A stretch of DNA of 64,000 nucleotides from NCBI GenBank assembly GCA_001657385.1, contig LYSZ01000003.1:253001-317000 (forward strand). Direction: 5' to 3'. The translations under genes were made by a program, and so were the position numbers. A model generated the notes under the pieces. It searched no databases, had not been told where the DNA came from, and saw only the letters and a list, made by a program, of their open reading frames with translations. Each line of letters starts with the position of its first letter. The first letter of the stretch is position 1. Of this stretch, positions 43,143 to 55,608 are shown in pieces. This DNA comes from Parvularcula sp. BBD 1991-13. Lineage in GTDB: Bacteria; Pseudomonadota; Alphaproteobacteria; Caulobacterales; Parvularculaceae.

Positions 43143-44728
43143 GACAACGCCCCCGTCACGGGCGCAGCGGCGTCTTGCGCCGAAACGAACCAGGCGCAGG
43201 CCGCCCCCGCGATGAGGAGGCCAAGCCACGCCGCCGCAAGACGCATGCGCCCGCGCCGTCTCGCCGAGACGACCGCCGCGGAAGGAACCGGCGCAACCGA
43301 GCCAAGCACCGGGAACCCGGCGGCCCGCGCAAGCGCCGCTTCGTCAGGGAACCGATCGTCGAGAACGGCCGCCGCTCCGCCGGCGAGCAGCCCGGCGGCG
43401 ACAGCCAGCCCCAGTCCGCCGAAAACCAGCGGCAGGCGCGACGGGCCGGGCGAGACCGCGAGCGACTGCGCAACCGCGAATGACGGCCCGCCGCCGGACG
43501 CGAACGCTCCGTCCGAAATCTCGGTCTCATCACGCAGGGCGGCCAGCGCCGCATGGGCCGCCTCAAGGGCGCGCCGTTCGTTCGCCAGGCGCCGGATTGC
43601 TTCATCCGCAGGCGGATTGGCGGGCGCGCTGGAGACGGAGGCTGGCGTGGAGACGGGATCGGGAGCGGAAACCGCAAGCGCGGCGGGCGCCGTCTCGCGT
43701 CCGGCAGACGTCTGGCCGCGAAGCGCATCCCGGCGCGCCTTCAGCGCCGCCGCCTCGTCGAGCGACGCCTGCAACGACGCGCCAAGGCGGGCATACGCAT
43801 CATCGGCGGCAAGCCCCGCGGCGGCTTCAAGCTGGGCGATGCGCGCCTGCGCCGTCAGAATATCCGCCGCGTCCGGAGGGTTGTCGCGGCGCAGTTCGGA
43901 GAGGCGCAGGCGCCAGCGCAGAATGTCGCCGCCCTGTCGCGGCGGCGAGACGGCGACGGCCCGGTTCAACAGATCGGTCATGCGCGCCCGGGCGTCGGCC
44001 AGCGCGCGCTCGGTGCGGCGCAACTCAGCTGCGGCGCCGGCTTGCGCTCGCGGCGATGTTGGCGATGTTGGCGCGGCGCCATTCCCTGCCCCGTTCCGTT
44101 CAATGCCCGGTTCCAGGTCTCGCCCGGCTGACGGCGCAGCGCCGCGTTCGGCGGCGCCCCGCGCCGCTTTCAACGCCGCAAGGGCGGCTTCGTTCCGCGC
44201 GATCTTCGCTTCGTAATCCGCGATGCGCCGCGCCAGCGCGTCCTCCCCCGCCCCGTTCCGGCGCGCGGGCCCCGCGCCGAGATCGACCTCCCGCAATACC
44301 GCGAGCGCGGCCTCGACCGCCGCGCGCGCCTTGTGCGGATCGCTGTCATGATGGGAAATCGCAAGATGCAGCGGCGCCGGACTATCAACCCTCATGCGCC
44401 CGGCGAGCGCCCGGCGCCGCCGCTCGTCCAGGTCGGCGCGCGCCGCCATCTTTTCCAGTTGCGCAGGCGCGAGCAGGTCAAAGCGCAACGCCTCGACCCG
44501 GGCGCTGTAGCGTTCGTGAAGCTCGGGCCCGGCGGCGGCGCCCAGATCGAGATAAACGCCCGCGCGCGCGTCATAGCGCTGCGGGATCAGGAGAACGGCG
44601 AGCCACGCCATCGCGGCGACGGCGGCGGCGACGGCGACAATGCGCCATCGTGCGCGGCCAAGGCGGGCGGCGAAGCGCCGCATTCCCACGCCAGGGGTCG
44701 ATTCGCCGAGGGTCGACACGCCGTACAC
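43139..44728 (-). CDS. Polysaccharide chain-length determinant (Wzz/GumC-like, PEP-CTERM locus type)
   Basis: A 529-residue protein with a GTG start (GGAG upstream). Architecture: one N-terminal membrane helix (~29-49, IVAVAAAVAAMAWLAVLLIP), a long periplasmic region with coiled coils (Ala/Arg/Glu-rich, ~150-430), a second membrane helix (~445-468) and a third near the C-terminus (~500-518). This matches GumC/EpsA-type copolymerases, which set polymer length together with the BY-kinase. Two Ser/Thr/Pro-rich insertions interrupt the coil. It is translationally coupled to the kinase-like gene. Confidence 0.85.
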   Translation of the reverse strand: MYGVSTLGESTPGVGMRRFAARLGRARWRIVAVAAAVAAMAWLAVLLIPQRYDARAGVYLDLGAAAGPELHERYSARVEALRFDLLAPAQLEKMAARADLDERRRRALAGRMRVDSPAPLHLAISHHDSDPHKARAAVEAALAVLREVDLGAGPARRNGAGEDALARRIADYEAKIARNEAALAALKAARGAAERGAAPSAGRDLEPGIERNGAGNGAAPTSPTSPRAQAGAAAELRRTERALADARARMTDLLNRAVAVSPPRQGGDILRWRLRLSELRRDNPPDAADILTAQARIAQLEAAAGLAADDAYARLGASLQASLDEAAALKARRDALRGQTSAGRETAPAALAVSAPDPVSTPASVSSAPANPPADEAIRRLANERRALEAAHAALAALRDETEISDGAFASGGGPSFAVAQSLAVSPGPSRLPLVFGGLGLAVAAGLLAGGAAAVLDDRFPDEAALARAAGFPVLGSVAPVPSAAVVSARRRGRMRLAAAWLGLLIAGAACAWFVSAQDAAAPVTGALS

Positions 44729-44785
44729 GTCCGCTCTTTCTCCGCCCCCGGAAATCCCGCCGGGACGCCAGGTCCCGCGGGCGCG

Positions 44786-45424
44786 CTAAAGCGCGCTTTC
44801 CGGTATCAGGATGACATCGCCCGGCAGCACCGGCACGTTGGCGGCGATGTTGCCCTTGCGCAGGAGGTCGTTAAGGCGCAGGCGGTAGGACTGACGGTCC
44901 TCGCCCTGTCCGCGGATCAGGACGGCGCGGTTGCCGGCCGCGAATTCCGTCAGCCCGCCGACCGAAACCATGACGTCGAGCACGGTCATCCCGGCCTGGT
45001 AAGGCAGCGCCACCGGCTGCTGCGCTTCGCCGAGGACCCGCACCTGCTGGTCGAAGGTGGACGAGAAGTTGCTGACGATCACCGTCACTTCCGGCGCGCG
45101 AACATATTCGCGCAACGCGCCTTCCAGGTCGTTGGCCAGGGCCGAGGGGGTCTTGCCCGAGGCCACCATGTCCTCCACCAGCGGCGTTGAAATGCGCCCG
45201 TCGGGCCGCACGGTGACGCTGGTGGACAGCTCCGGAGAGCGCCATACGAAAACTTCGAGCTGATCGAGCGGTCCGATCAGGTAATCCGGCGCCGACGCGG
45301 CGGCGGCGGAGGCCGTCGTCGGCGCGGCGCGCAGATTGCCGCCCCCGACCGAGCCGCAGCCGGCGAGAAGGACGAGCGCAAAAACCGCAAGCGTTTTCGT
45401 GCAGAAATCAGATATCTTGGTCAT
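44786..45424 (-). CDS. Polysaccharide export lipoprotein (Wza-like, SLBB domain)
   Basis: ATG 45424 (MTKISDFCTK) is chosen for its GGGGA spacing; the frame has earlier ATG/GTG codons. The 212-residue protein has a lipoprotein signal with lipobox LLAGC. The Poly_export domain follows (YLIGPLDQLEVFVWRSPELSTSVTVRPDGRIS), then an SLBB domain (VRVLGEAQQPVALPYQAGMTVLDVMVSVGG). It forms the outer-membrane channel for polysaccharide. It is the first gene of the minus-strand EPS unit (export - chain length - kinase-like - barrel - ATPase). Confidence 0.92.
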   Translation of the reverse strand: MTKISDFCTKTLAVFALVLLAGCGSVGGGNLRAAPTTASAAAASAPDYLIGPLDQLEVFVWRSPELSTSVTVRPDGRISTPLVEDMVASGKTPSALANDLEGALREYVRAPEVTVIVSNFSSTFDQQVRVLGEAQQPVALPYQAGMTVLDVMVSVGGLTEFAAGNRAVLIRGQGEDRQSYRLRLNDLLRKGNIAANVPVLPGDVILIPESAL

Positions 45425-45761
45425 GTCGGTCATTCCCCAAAGTTCGCCCAAGCGATGTCGCCCGCGCCAGGCAGTTCCTACCCGGGATTATTAATTGATT
45501 TGCAAGTCCTTTGCCATGCCCGGCAAAACGCGCCGCAAAGCGTCGGGATTCAGGGCTGTTGTCAAGAACCGGGACCGGCCGGTCCGGCTTCGGGACGGAT
45601 TTCACGGCCGTTTGCAAAGGGGGCGAAGGGGGCGGGCGCGATCCCTGGCGCAAAGGCCGGAACAGCGGGGGCATTGCGGGAACCGGCGCCTTAACGGCTC
45701 GTTAAGCATGAGGGGAGATAAGAGCGGGACACCCTTTTCCGGCCGCAATCATCGGGGTCTC
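45425..45761. other. Divergent intergenic region between the EPS unit and fliO-like gene
   Basis: No gene is seen in ~337 bp. It must hold the leftward EPS promoter and the rightward fliO-like promoter; the latter side contains a perfect CtrA-type box (45691-45705). Confidence 0.5.
45691..45705 (+). promoter_or_regulatory. CtrA box upstream of the fliO-like gene
   Basis: TTAACGGCTCGTTAA is a perfect TTAA-N7-TTAA site, 57 bp before the ATG at 45762. In Caulobacter-like bacteria CtrA activates early flagellar genes from such boxes, so the site supports the flagellar assignment of the gene. Confidence 0.6.
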
Positions 45762-46106
45762 ATGTCAGACGAACTCGCCCGCATCGCCATCGCCCTTGTC
45801 GCCGTCCTCGGCATGATCGGCGGCGGCGCCATGCTGGCGAAGCGTCTCGGCCTCGCCTCGCAGGGCGTCGCCATCGGCGCGAAACGCCGCCTGGCGATCG
45901 TGGAGAGCATGGCCCTCGACGCCCGGCGGCGCGTCGCGATCATCAGATGCGACAACGCGGAACACCTGATCCTGCTCGGCGCCAACGGGGAAAGCGTGAT
46001 CGCCAGCGATATTGGCGGCGGCGACGCCGGCGGCATCGTCATTTCAAACGATGCAAACGCGGAATCGTCCGACGACGCCCCAACGGGCGGACGCCGCGCC
46101 GCCTGA
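45762..46106 (+). CDS. FliO-like flagellar biosynthesis protein
   Basis: ATG 45762 gives 114 residues: one N-terminal membrane helix (~5-24, IAIALVAVLGMIGGGAMLA), then a small beta domain of FliO type (IGAKRRLAIVESMALDARRRVAIIRCDNAEHLILLGANGESVI) and a disordered acidic tail. FliO is an accessory inner-membrane protein that helps assemble the FliP/Q/R export gate. Here it is isolated from other flagellar genes. The CtrA box in front agrees with flagellar regulation. The assignment rests on pattern similarity, since FliO is weakly conserved. Confidence 0.75.
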   Translation: MSDELARIAIALVAVLGMIGGGAMLAKRLGLASQGVAIGAKRRLAIVESMALDARRRVAIIRCDNAEHLILLGANGESVIASDIGGGDAGGIVISNDANAESSDDAPTGGRRAA

Positions 46107-46134
46107 CCTGAACGGGTCTGACCGGTTTTTACGC

Positions 46135-46180
46135 CCCGGCATGCGGAACTCCCGGCATATGGAACCCCGGCATATGGAAC
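46135..46180. repeat. 15-16 bp tandem repeat, three copies
   Basis: CCCGGCATGCGGAACT, CCCGGCATATGGAAC and CCCGGCATATGGAAC follow directly in the space after the fliO-like gene and immediately before a terminator hairpin. Confidence 0.8.
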
Positions 46181-46186
46181 AATGAA

Positions 46187-46216
46187 AAACGCCGCCTCCT
46201 GAAGGAAGCGGCGTTT
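46187..46216. terminator. Bidirectional terminator between convergent genes
   Basis: AAACGCCGC-C-TCCT-GA-AGGA-A-GCGGCGTTT forms a long stem with one mismatch. It has A residues before and T residues after it, so it can act on both strands, between the fliO-like gene (+) and the VPLPA-CTERM gene (-). Confidence 0.75.
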
Positions 46217-46385
46217 AAACCCGATTTCGGTATTGAAGCGATCCCGGATACCCCCCCGGATAACCCCGGCGCCGGCGGCTTCGCGCCCTTTCGGCGCTGC
46301 CTGTCAGAGCTCCCTTGAGGCGCGCCCTGCCGGGAGGGACCGGAATTGCCGCCGCGTTTCGCGACCGATCCCCCCAAAGGTTAGC

Positions 46386-47066
46386 CTAAGCGCGGGCCCG
46401 CTTGCGCCGCCGCGCCGCCGCCAGTCCCGCAAGACCGAGGCCGAAGAGCGGCGCAGCCGCCGGCAGCGGCACCTCGGCCACCTTGACGGAGTCGATAAAC
46501 CCGCCCAGCGAGTTGCTCTTGCCGAAGGCCTCGAACGCGATGGCGTTGAAGGAGCTTTTCGCGGTGTACAGGACCGAAAAGATCGTCCAGTTGGAGAGCG
46601 ACGACGTGGTCTCGTTCACTTCGAGGAGCAGGACCTGATCCTCAATGACGTCGCCGTCGAGGTCGTAGGCGTAAAGCCGGATGCCGTTGTCGTCTTCCCT
46701 GTTGGTGCGCGGCTTGTAGGCGAAGGAAATGTCGTAGGTGCGCCCTTCCACGAAACCGACATTCGCCGCCATGGTGGAATTGGTCGGCCCGGCCACGCCG
46801 CCGCGCTTGGAGTCGCTGTCGAGCTCCACATACTGGCTGCCGTCATAGGCGTCGGAAACGCCCGCGCTTTCATTCTGGATCTCGATGCCCGCGCCGCCAA
46901 GGCTCGACCAGTCGCCATTGTCGCCGACGCCGGACTGATAGACGGCCCAGCTGTCGGTTTCAGGAGCTTCAAAGCTGTCGTAGAAAATAACGCCTGCGGA
47001 TGCGGGGGCCGCGCCCGCGAGGGATAAAGCGCCGACGATCAGCGCGCCTTTGACATTCGAGAACAC
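46386..47066 (-). CDS. VPLPA-CTERM (PEP-CTERM-type) secreted protein
   Basis: GTG 47066 is preferred (GGAG 6 bp upstream); another GTG lies 12 bp earlier. The 226-residue protein has a Sec signal (GALIVGALSLAGAAPASA-G) and a jelly-roll-like carbohydrate-binding domain (FYDSFEAPETDSWAVYQSG...YDGSQYVELDS). Its C-terminal sorting signal is VPLPAAAPLFGLGLAGLAAARRRKRARA, read as motif, helix and basic tail. Exosortases cut at such motifs and attach proteins to the envelope or EPS. No exosortase gene is in the window; the EPS locus nearby suggests a matrix protein. Confidence 0.88.
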   Translation of the reverse strand: MFSNVKGALIVGALSLAGAAPASAGVIFYDSFEAPETDSWAVYQSGVGDNGDWSSLGGAGIEIQNESAGVSDAYDGSQYVELDSDSKRGGVAGPTNSTMAANVGFVEGRTYDISFAYKPRTNREDDNGIRLYAYDLDGDVIEDQVLLLEVNETTSSLSNWTIFSVLYTAKSSFNAIAFEAFGKSNSLGGFIDSVKVAEVPLPAAAPLFGLGLAGLAAARRRKRARA

Positions 47067-47266
47067 AACAAACTCCACATCTGAAAACTTAATCTCGCGT
47101 TTATACCAAAAACCGCGACGGGTTTGTCAAATTATTTATTCTGCATTTAGACTTTTTTATGGTTAACGCAAAGCAAAGCGCCCCGCTTTTCCATGCGCGG
47201 TTGCATCCGGGCGGCGCATGTCGCGCGTTAACCAAGACGCAAACCGGACCGCGACGCGCCGCGCCG

Positions 47267-48655
47267 CTAGATGTGAAGCGCATGGCCAAGCGTTCGAAGC
47301 GCGGCCTCCTGAAAGGCCTCGCCCTGGGTCGGGTGCGCGTGGATCGTCCCGGCAATGTCTTCAAGCCGGGCGCCCATCTCCAGCGCCAGCCCGAAAGACG
47401 CGGCGAGTTCGGCGACGCCGCCGCCGACCGCCTGCACGCCCAGAACGAGATGATTGTCCTTACGCGCCGTAATGCGGACAAAGCCTTCTTCGGCCTCCAT
47501 GGTCATGGCGCGGCCGTTTACGGAAAACGGAAAATTCTGTGTAATGACGTCATGGCCCGCCGATGCGGCTTCCTCCGGCGAAAGCCCCGCGGAGACGATC
47601 TCGGGGTCCGTGAAGCAGATCGCGGGAATGGCGGCCTTGTCCCAGGAGCGGTCTTTCCCCGCGATGATTTCCGCGACCATCTCCCCCTGCGCCATGGCGC
47701 GGTGGGCCAGCATCGGCTCGCCCGTGACGTCGCCGATGGCGAAAACGCCGGTCATCGCCGTGCGGCACTGCTCGTCGATCCTGATAAACGGACCGTCCAT
47801 GTCGAGCGCCAGATTGTGCCGTCCCCAGCCTTCCGTCGCCGGCGCGCGGCCGACCGTAACGAGAATCTTGTCGGCGGGAACGACGCTCGCCGTCCCGTTC
47901 GCATCTTCCACTTCCAGCCCATTATCGGTCCTGCCCTTCGCCTTGACGCCCAGCATGACCTCGATACCGAGGGCTTTCATTTTCTTCGCGACCGGCCGCG
48001 TCAGCGCCTTGTCGTAAAGCGGCAGGATGCGGTCGCGCGTCTCGATCACCGTCACGGCGGCGCCGAGCTTGGCGAAGGCGATTCCCAGTTCCAGCCCGAT
48101 ATAGCCGGCGCCGATCACCGCCAGGCGCGCCGGCGGCGCGGCGAGATCAAGGGCCTGCGTCGAGGAGATGACGTCCCCGCCGAACGGCAGAAACGGCAGC
48201 TCCACCGGGACCGACCCCGTCGCGATAATAATATTTTCGGCGCGGATGGTTTGAATCCCGTCGGCGGTCTTCACCTCGACGGTCTTGCCGTCGATGAACG
48301 ACGCCCAGCCCCTGATCGGACGCACCTTGTTCTTTTTCAACAGCATGCCGACCCCGCCGGTGAGGCGCTTGACGATCCCGTCCTTCCACTGAACGGTTTT
48401 CGCAAGATCGAGGCGCGGCGCGCCGGCGCTGACGCCGAGCGCCGACCCGTCGGCGAAACGGCGCGCCTTTTCGAATTCGTCCGCCGCGTGGATAAGCGCT
48501 TTCGACGGAATGCAGCCGACATTGAGGCACGTGCCGCCATCGGCGACCCCTTCGACAATCACCGTGTCAAGGCCGAGCTGCCCCGCTCGGATCGCCGCCA
48601 CATAACCGCCCGGTCCGGCGCCGATGACGAGCACGTTGCATTCAATGAAGGTCAT
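47267..48655 (-). CDS. lpdA: Dihydrolipoyl dehydrogenase (E3)
   Basis: A 462-residue flavoprotein with the FAD motif [19 protein letters not shown] at the N-terminus, the redox disulphide [17 protein letters not shown] (~40-56), an NAD motif [12 protein letters not shown] near residue 175 and the His-Glu catalytic dyad in [10 protein letters not shown] near the C-terminus. It reoxidises dihydrolipoamide on the E2 component encoded on the same strand upstream. One unknown gene lies between E2 and this gene, and the 184-bp gap in front may hold its own promoter. Confidence 0.96.
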   Translation of the reverse strand: MTFIECNVLVIGAGPGGYVAAIRAGQLGLDTVIVEGVADGGTCLNVGCIPSKALIHAADEFEKARRFADGSALGVSAGAPRLDLAKTVQWKDGIVKRLTGGVGMLLKKNKVRPIRGWASFIDGKTVEVKTADGIQTIRAENIIIATGSVPVELPFLPFGGDVISSTQALDLAAPPARLAVIGAGYIGLELGIAFAKLGAAVTVIETRDRILPLYDKALTRPVAKKMKALGIEVMLGVKAKGRTDNGLEVEDANGTASVVPADKILVTVGRAPATEGWGRHNLALDMDGPFIRIDEQCRTAMTGVFAIGDVTGEPMLAHRAMAQGEMVAEIIAGKDRSWDKAAIPAICFTDPEIVSAGLSPEEAASAGHDVITQNFPFSVNGRAMTMEAEEGFVRITARKDNHLVLGVQAVGGGVAELAASFGLALEMGARLEDIAGTIHAHPTQGEAFQEAALRTLGHALHI

Positions 48656-48839
48656 AAGGTCCTCGTTTTCTCTTCCGAACGCCCGGCGCCCGAGACTTGC
48701 GGGGGCCGCGCCCGCGTTCCGGGATGAAAGGCGCTCCCGCCCCGATTTTTGATCATGGTCTTGCGTTATGTTTTCGCGCGTGTGTCTTTACGTCGCCCGG
48801 CCGATGCAGGGAGCGTCGACGCCTCCTGCAAAGGCGCGT

Positions 48840-49313
48840 CTAGCCATCGATCAGCCACTTCATTTTTTTCTCATCCATGGCGGGCAGCCATTCCGGCGTT
48901 TCGCCCGCGCGCGCCGTCACCTCGTGCAGGCGCGCAAAGCCCTCCCGCCAGTGGTCGTATTGATAGGCGAACATCTTGACGGCGAGGGATCTGTTAAGGG
49001 CGCCTTCGTCGTTCAGCATCCAGATCATGTACCAGAAATAGAGAACGCTGGCCAAATCGTGATACTGTCCCTTGTGTCCGTCCCGCGCCTTGTCTGAAAA
49101 GAGCTCGCTGAACGGACGCGGATCATCGGCGTAGGCGCCCTTCAGATAGACCCAGGCCTGGCGCCGCGCCCGCTGCATCTCGCCGGAATGATACTGGTTG
49201 AACAGATCGAGCGTCGTTTGCAGTTTTTCCTTGCGCCGGTTAAGCGCCCGCGTCAGCAATGCGCCGATCAGCGCGCCCAGCGTCGCGGCCAGCAGCGGCA
49301 GATAGCCCGTCAT
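48840..49313 (-). CDS. Membrane-anchored protein of unknown function in the 2-oxoacid dehydrogenase cluster
   Basis: A 157-residue protein with one N-terminal membrane helix (~3-23, GYLPLLAATLGALIGALLTRA) followed by a helical domain rich in Trp, Tyr and Phe (LFNQYHSGEMQRARRQAWVYL, then LASVLYFWYMIWMLNDEGAL). The pattern resembles DUF4760-like proteins, but this is not certain. It sits between the E2 and E3 genes on the same strand. No catalytic motif is visible; a link to the dehydrogenase complex is positional only. Confidence 0.7.
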   Translation of the reverse strand: MTGYLPLLAATLGALIGALLTRALNRRKEKLQTTLDLFNQYHSGEMQRARRQAWVYLKGAYADDPRPFSELFSDKARDGHKGQYHDLASVLYFWYMIWMLNDEGALNRSLAVKMFAYQYDHWREGFARLHEVTARAGETPEWLPAMDEKKMKWLIDG

Positions 49314-49365
49314 CGTCGCCCCCTTTTGCTTCTCGCCGCGTCATGCGCGGCGCCTTCCGAAACCG

Positions 49366-50787
49366 CTAGTCCTCAATAAAGATGGTCGCCGGGTTTTCCA
49401 TCAGCGCCTTGATGCGCTGGATGAACACCGCCGCGTCCCAGCCGTCCACGACGCGGTGGTCGAAGCTCGAAGAGAGGTTCATTACCTTCCGGGGGCGGAA
49501 TTCCCCCCCGTCCCAGACCGGCTTCACCTGCATCTTGTTGACGCCGATGATGGCGACCTCCGGATGGTTGATCACCGGTGTCGTCACGACGCCGCCCATG
49601 GCGCCCAGCGAGGTGATGGTGATGGTCGAGCCGGTCAGCTCCTCGCGGGACGCCTTGCCGGCGCGCGCCGCGTCGGACAGCCGCGCCACCTCCTCGGCGC
49701 AATCCCAGAGGTCGCGGGCCTCCACGTGACGCGCGACGGGCACCATCAGACCGTTCGGGGTCTGGGCGGCGACGCCGATATGACATCCGCCATACTGGCG
49801 AACGACGCCGGCCTCGTCGTCGTAAAGCGCGTTCAGATGCGGCTGATCGGCGATCGCCCTGACCATGGCGCGCATCAGGAAGGGCAGGATCGTCAGCTTC
49901 GGCCGGCCCTCCTTCCGGGTCTCGTTCAGTTCCTTGCGGAGATCCTCGATCGCGGTCATGTCGATTTCGTCGACATACGTAATGTGAGGGATGCGCGATT
50001 TCGCGACCGCCATCTTCTCGGCGATCTTGCGGCGCAGGCCGATGACCGGAACCTCGGTCACGGTCAAGTTGCGCGCCAGCCCGGCGCCGCGGGACGGCCC
50101 GGCGCCCTCGGCGAAAAAGGCGTCGAGATCCTCGTGGGTGATGCGCCCCGCCGGCCCCGATCCGCGCACCCGGCGCAGGTCGATCCCGGCCTCGCCCGCG
50201 CGCCTGCGCACCGCCGGCGAGGCGAGCGGCTTTTCGCCCTCCGCGCGCGGCGCCGTGTCGGCCGTGCGGGCATATGTGCGAACGGGCGCGCGAACAGGCG
50301 CCGCCGGGGCGCGCCCGGCGCCGTTCGGCGCGCCGCCCGCGGCTTCGGAGGGCGGTTCTTTTCCGCTTATGTTTTTTCTGTCTGCGTCTTTTGAGTCGGG
50401 GCGGTCCCTGTCGGCGCCGTTCCTGTCCGCCCTGCGCGCGGATTTCTCGGCGCGCCCAATTTCAGCTTCGGCGGGTTTGACTGCGTCAGATTCGGAGCGC
50501 CCGGCGTCCGCCGGCAACGCCGCGCCGGGCTTGGTGTTGCCCGCGCCTTCAACCTCCAGGCGGATCAGGGGCGAGCCGACGGCCATGACGTCGCCGATTT
50601 CGCCGCCGCGCCAGATCACCTTGCCGTCCACCGGGGACGGGATCTCCACAGTCGCCTTGTCGGTCATGACCGCGGCGAGCACGTCGTCCTCGCGCACGGC
50701 CGCGCCGATCTCGACCATCCATTCGACCAGTTCCGCCTCGGCCACGCCCTCGCCCACATCGGGCAGCTTGATCATATGCTCGCCCAT
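49366..50787 (-). CDS. bkdB: Dihydrolipoamide acyltransferase, E2 of branched-chain 2-oxoacid dehydrogenase
   Basis: A 473-residue E2: one lipoyl domain (lipoylated K44 in VMTDKATVEIPS), a long charged Ala/Arg/Asp-rich linker (~90-170), a peripheral-subunit-binding domain (LASPAVRRRAGEAGIDLRRVRGSGPAGRI) and a C-terminal acyltransferase domain with catalytic FDHRVVDG. It transfers the branched acyl group from E1 to CoA. The ATG follows the E1-beta stop directly. The linker includes degenerate repeats of R/D/K and differs in length from close homologues. Confidence 0.93.
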   Translation of the reverse strand: MGEHMIKLPDVGEGVAEAELVEWMVEIGAAVREDDVLAAVMTDKATVEIPSPVDGKVIWRGGEIGDVMAVGSPLIRLEVEGAGNTKPGAALPADAGRSESDAVKPAEAEIGRAEKSARRADRNGADRDRPDSKDADRKNISGKEPPSEAAGGAPNGAGRAPAAPVRAPVRTYARTADTAPRAEGEKPLASPAVRRRAGEAGIDLRRVRGSGPAGRITHEDLDAFFAEGAGPSRGAGLARNLTVTEVPVIGLRRKIAEKMAVAKSRIPHITYVDEIDMTAIEDLRKELNETRKEGRPKLTILPFLMRAMVRAIADQPHLNALYDDEAGVVRQYGGCHIGVAAQTPNGLMVPVARHVEARDLWDCAEEVARLSDAARAGKASREELTGSTITITSLGAMGGVVTTPVINHPEVAIIGVNKMQVKPVWDGGEFRPRKVMNLSSSFDHRVVDGWDAAVFIQRIKALMENPATIFIED

Positions 50788-51804
50788 CTACGCGGCCTCC
50801 ATGACTTTTTTCAGCGCATCGCCGACACGTTTCGGGCCGGGGAAGTAATCCCACTCATGGGCATGCGGATACGGGGTGTCGTAACCGGTCACGCGGATGA
50901 CCGGCGCCTCCAGGTGATAAAAGCACCCTTCCGCGACGACCGCCATCAGTTCCGCGCCGAACCCGCAGGTTTTCGTCGCCTCGTGCACGATCACGCAACG
51001 GCCCGTCTTGCGCACCGACGCCTCGATGGCTTCCAGGTCGAGGGGCAGGATGGTGCGCAGGTCCAGGATCTCCGCGTCGATCCCGGTCTCCTCCGCGGCG
51101 GCTTCGGCGACATAGACCATGGTGCCGTAGGCGAGCACGGTGACGTCGGCGCCCTCGCGCCGCACCGCCGCCTTGCCAAGGGGCGTCGTGTAGTAATCGT
51201 CGGGCACCTCGCCCGCCTCGTGCTTGGACCACGGCGTGACCGGCCGGTCGTGATGGCCGTCGAACGGGCCGTTATAGAGCCGCTTGGGCTCCAGAAACAT
51301 GACCGGGTCGTTGTCCTCGATGGCCGCGATCAGCAAACCCTTGGCGTCATAAGGATTGGACGGGATCACCGTCTTGATCCCCGCCACGTGGGCGAACAGG
51401 GCCTCCGGGCTCTGGCTATGGGTCTGGCCGCCGAAAATACCGCCGCCCGTGGGCATGCGCACCACCATCGGCACGGTGAAATCGTTGTTGGAGCGATAGC
51501 GGATGCGGGCGGCCTCCTGCGTGATCTGGTCGTAGCCCGGATACATGTAGTCAGCAAACTGAATTTCAACGCAGGGACGCAGGCCGTAGACCGCCATGCC
51601 GATCGCCGCGCCGATAATGCCGCTTTCATTGATCGGCGCGTCGAAACAGCGATGCTTGCCGTATTTTTTCTGAAGCCCTTCGGTGCAGCGAAAGACGCCG
51701 CCAAAAAACCCGACATCCTCGCCGAACACGACCACGTTCTCGTCGCGTCCCATGGCGTTGTCCATGGCGCTGCGAATGGCCTGGATCATTGTCATGCGCG
51801 CCAT
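50788..51804 (-). CDS. bkdA2: 2-oxoisovalerate dehydrogenase E1 beta subunit
   Basis: A 338-residue transketolase-like protein with the E1-beta signatures VVVFGEDVGFFGGVFRCTEGL, PINESGIIGAAIGMAVYGLRPCVEIQFADYMYPGYDQI and VPMVVRMPTGGGIFGGQTHSQSPEALFAH. The C-terminal transketolase domain is complete. It pairs with the alpha subunit (2-bp gap upstream) to decarboxylate branched 2-oxoacids with thiamine diphosphate. Sequence style matches BCKDH rather than pyruvate dehydrogenase. Confidence 0.93.
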   Translation of the reverse strand: MARMTMIQAIRSAMDNAMGRDENVVVFGEDVGFFGGVFRCTEGLQKKYGKHRCFDAPINESGIIGAAIGMAVYGLRPCVEIQFADYMYPGYDQITQEAARIRYRSNNDFTVPMVVRMPTGGGIFGGQTHSQSPEALFAHVAGIKTVIPSNPYDAKGLLIAAIEDNDPVMFLEPKRLYNGPFDGHHDRPVTPWSKHEAGEVPDDYYTTPLGKAAVRREGADVTVLAYGTMVYVAEAAAEETGIDAEILDLRTILPLDLEAIEASVRKTGRCVIVHEATKTCGFGAELMAVVAEGCFYHLEAPVIRVTGYDTPYPHAHEWDYFPGPKRVGDALKKVMEAA

Positions 51805-51806
51805 GG

Positions 51807-53042
<1,236 letters not shown>

Positions 53043-53312
53043 TCAGCTCCAATTTCCTCCGGCCCGGCGGCGGCCCGGGGGGGCGGACCATGCGCGAAGC
53101 CTTTGTTTATAGCGGCGTTTCCGGACGGATGCGCCGAATTTTTTCGCCCGCTTCTAGGCCCTGTGCGGCGGCCAAGGCAATGGCGGAAAATCAGACTTCG
53201 GGAAAAAAGCAATAGCCGATCAATGGCCATGGCTTTGGAGAGGATTGCTCCAATCGAAGGGGCGTTCAAGACACAAACGACCCAGCCCGCTTGCGCCGCC
53301 GCGCCGCGCGTC

Positions 53313-55499
<2,187 letters not shown>

Positions 55500-55608
55500 T
55501 TATCGCCGCACGCGACATGGGGTTTTCTCAACCTCTAGTGCCGCCGGCGCGCCCCGCCGGTCAAGCGGGCCGAAGGCGAAAACGGCGGGCGGCGCCAGGC
55601 CCATGCGG

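Noticed and set aside
47089-47103. TTAA-N7-TTTA upstream of the VPLPA-CTERM gene as a CtrA box
   Set aside because: One half-site is mismatched and no cell-cycle role is expected; too weak to call.
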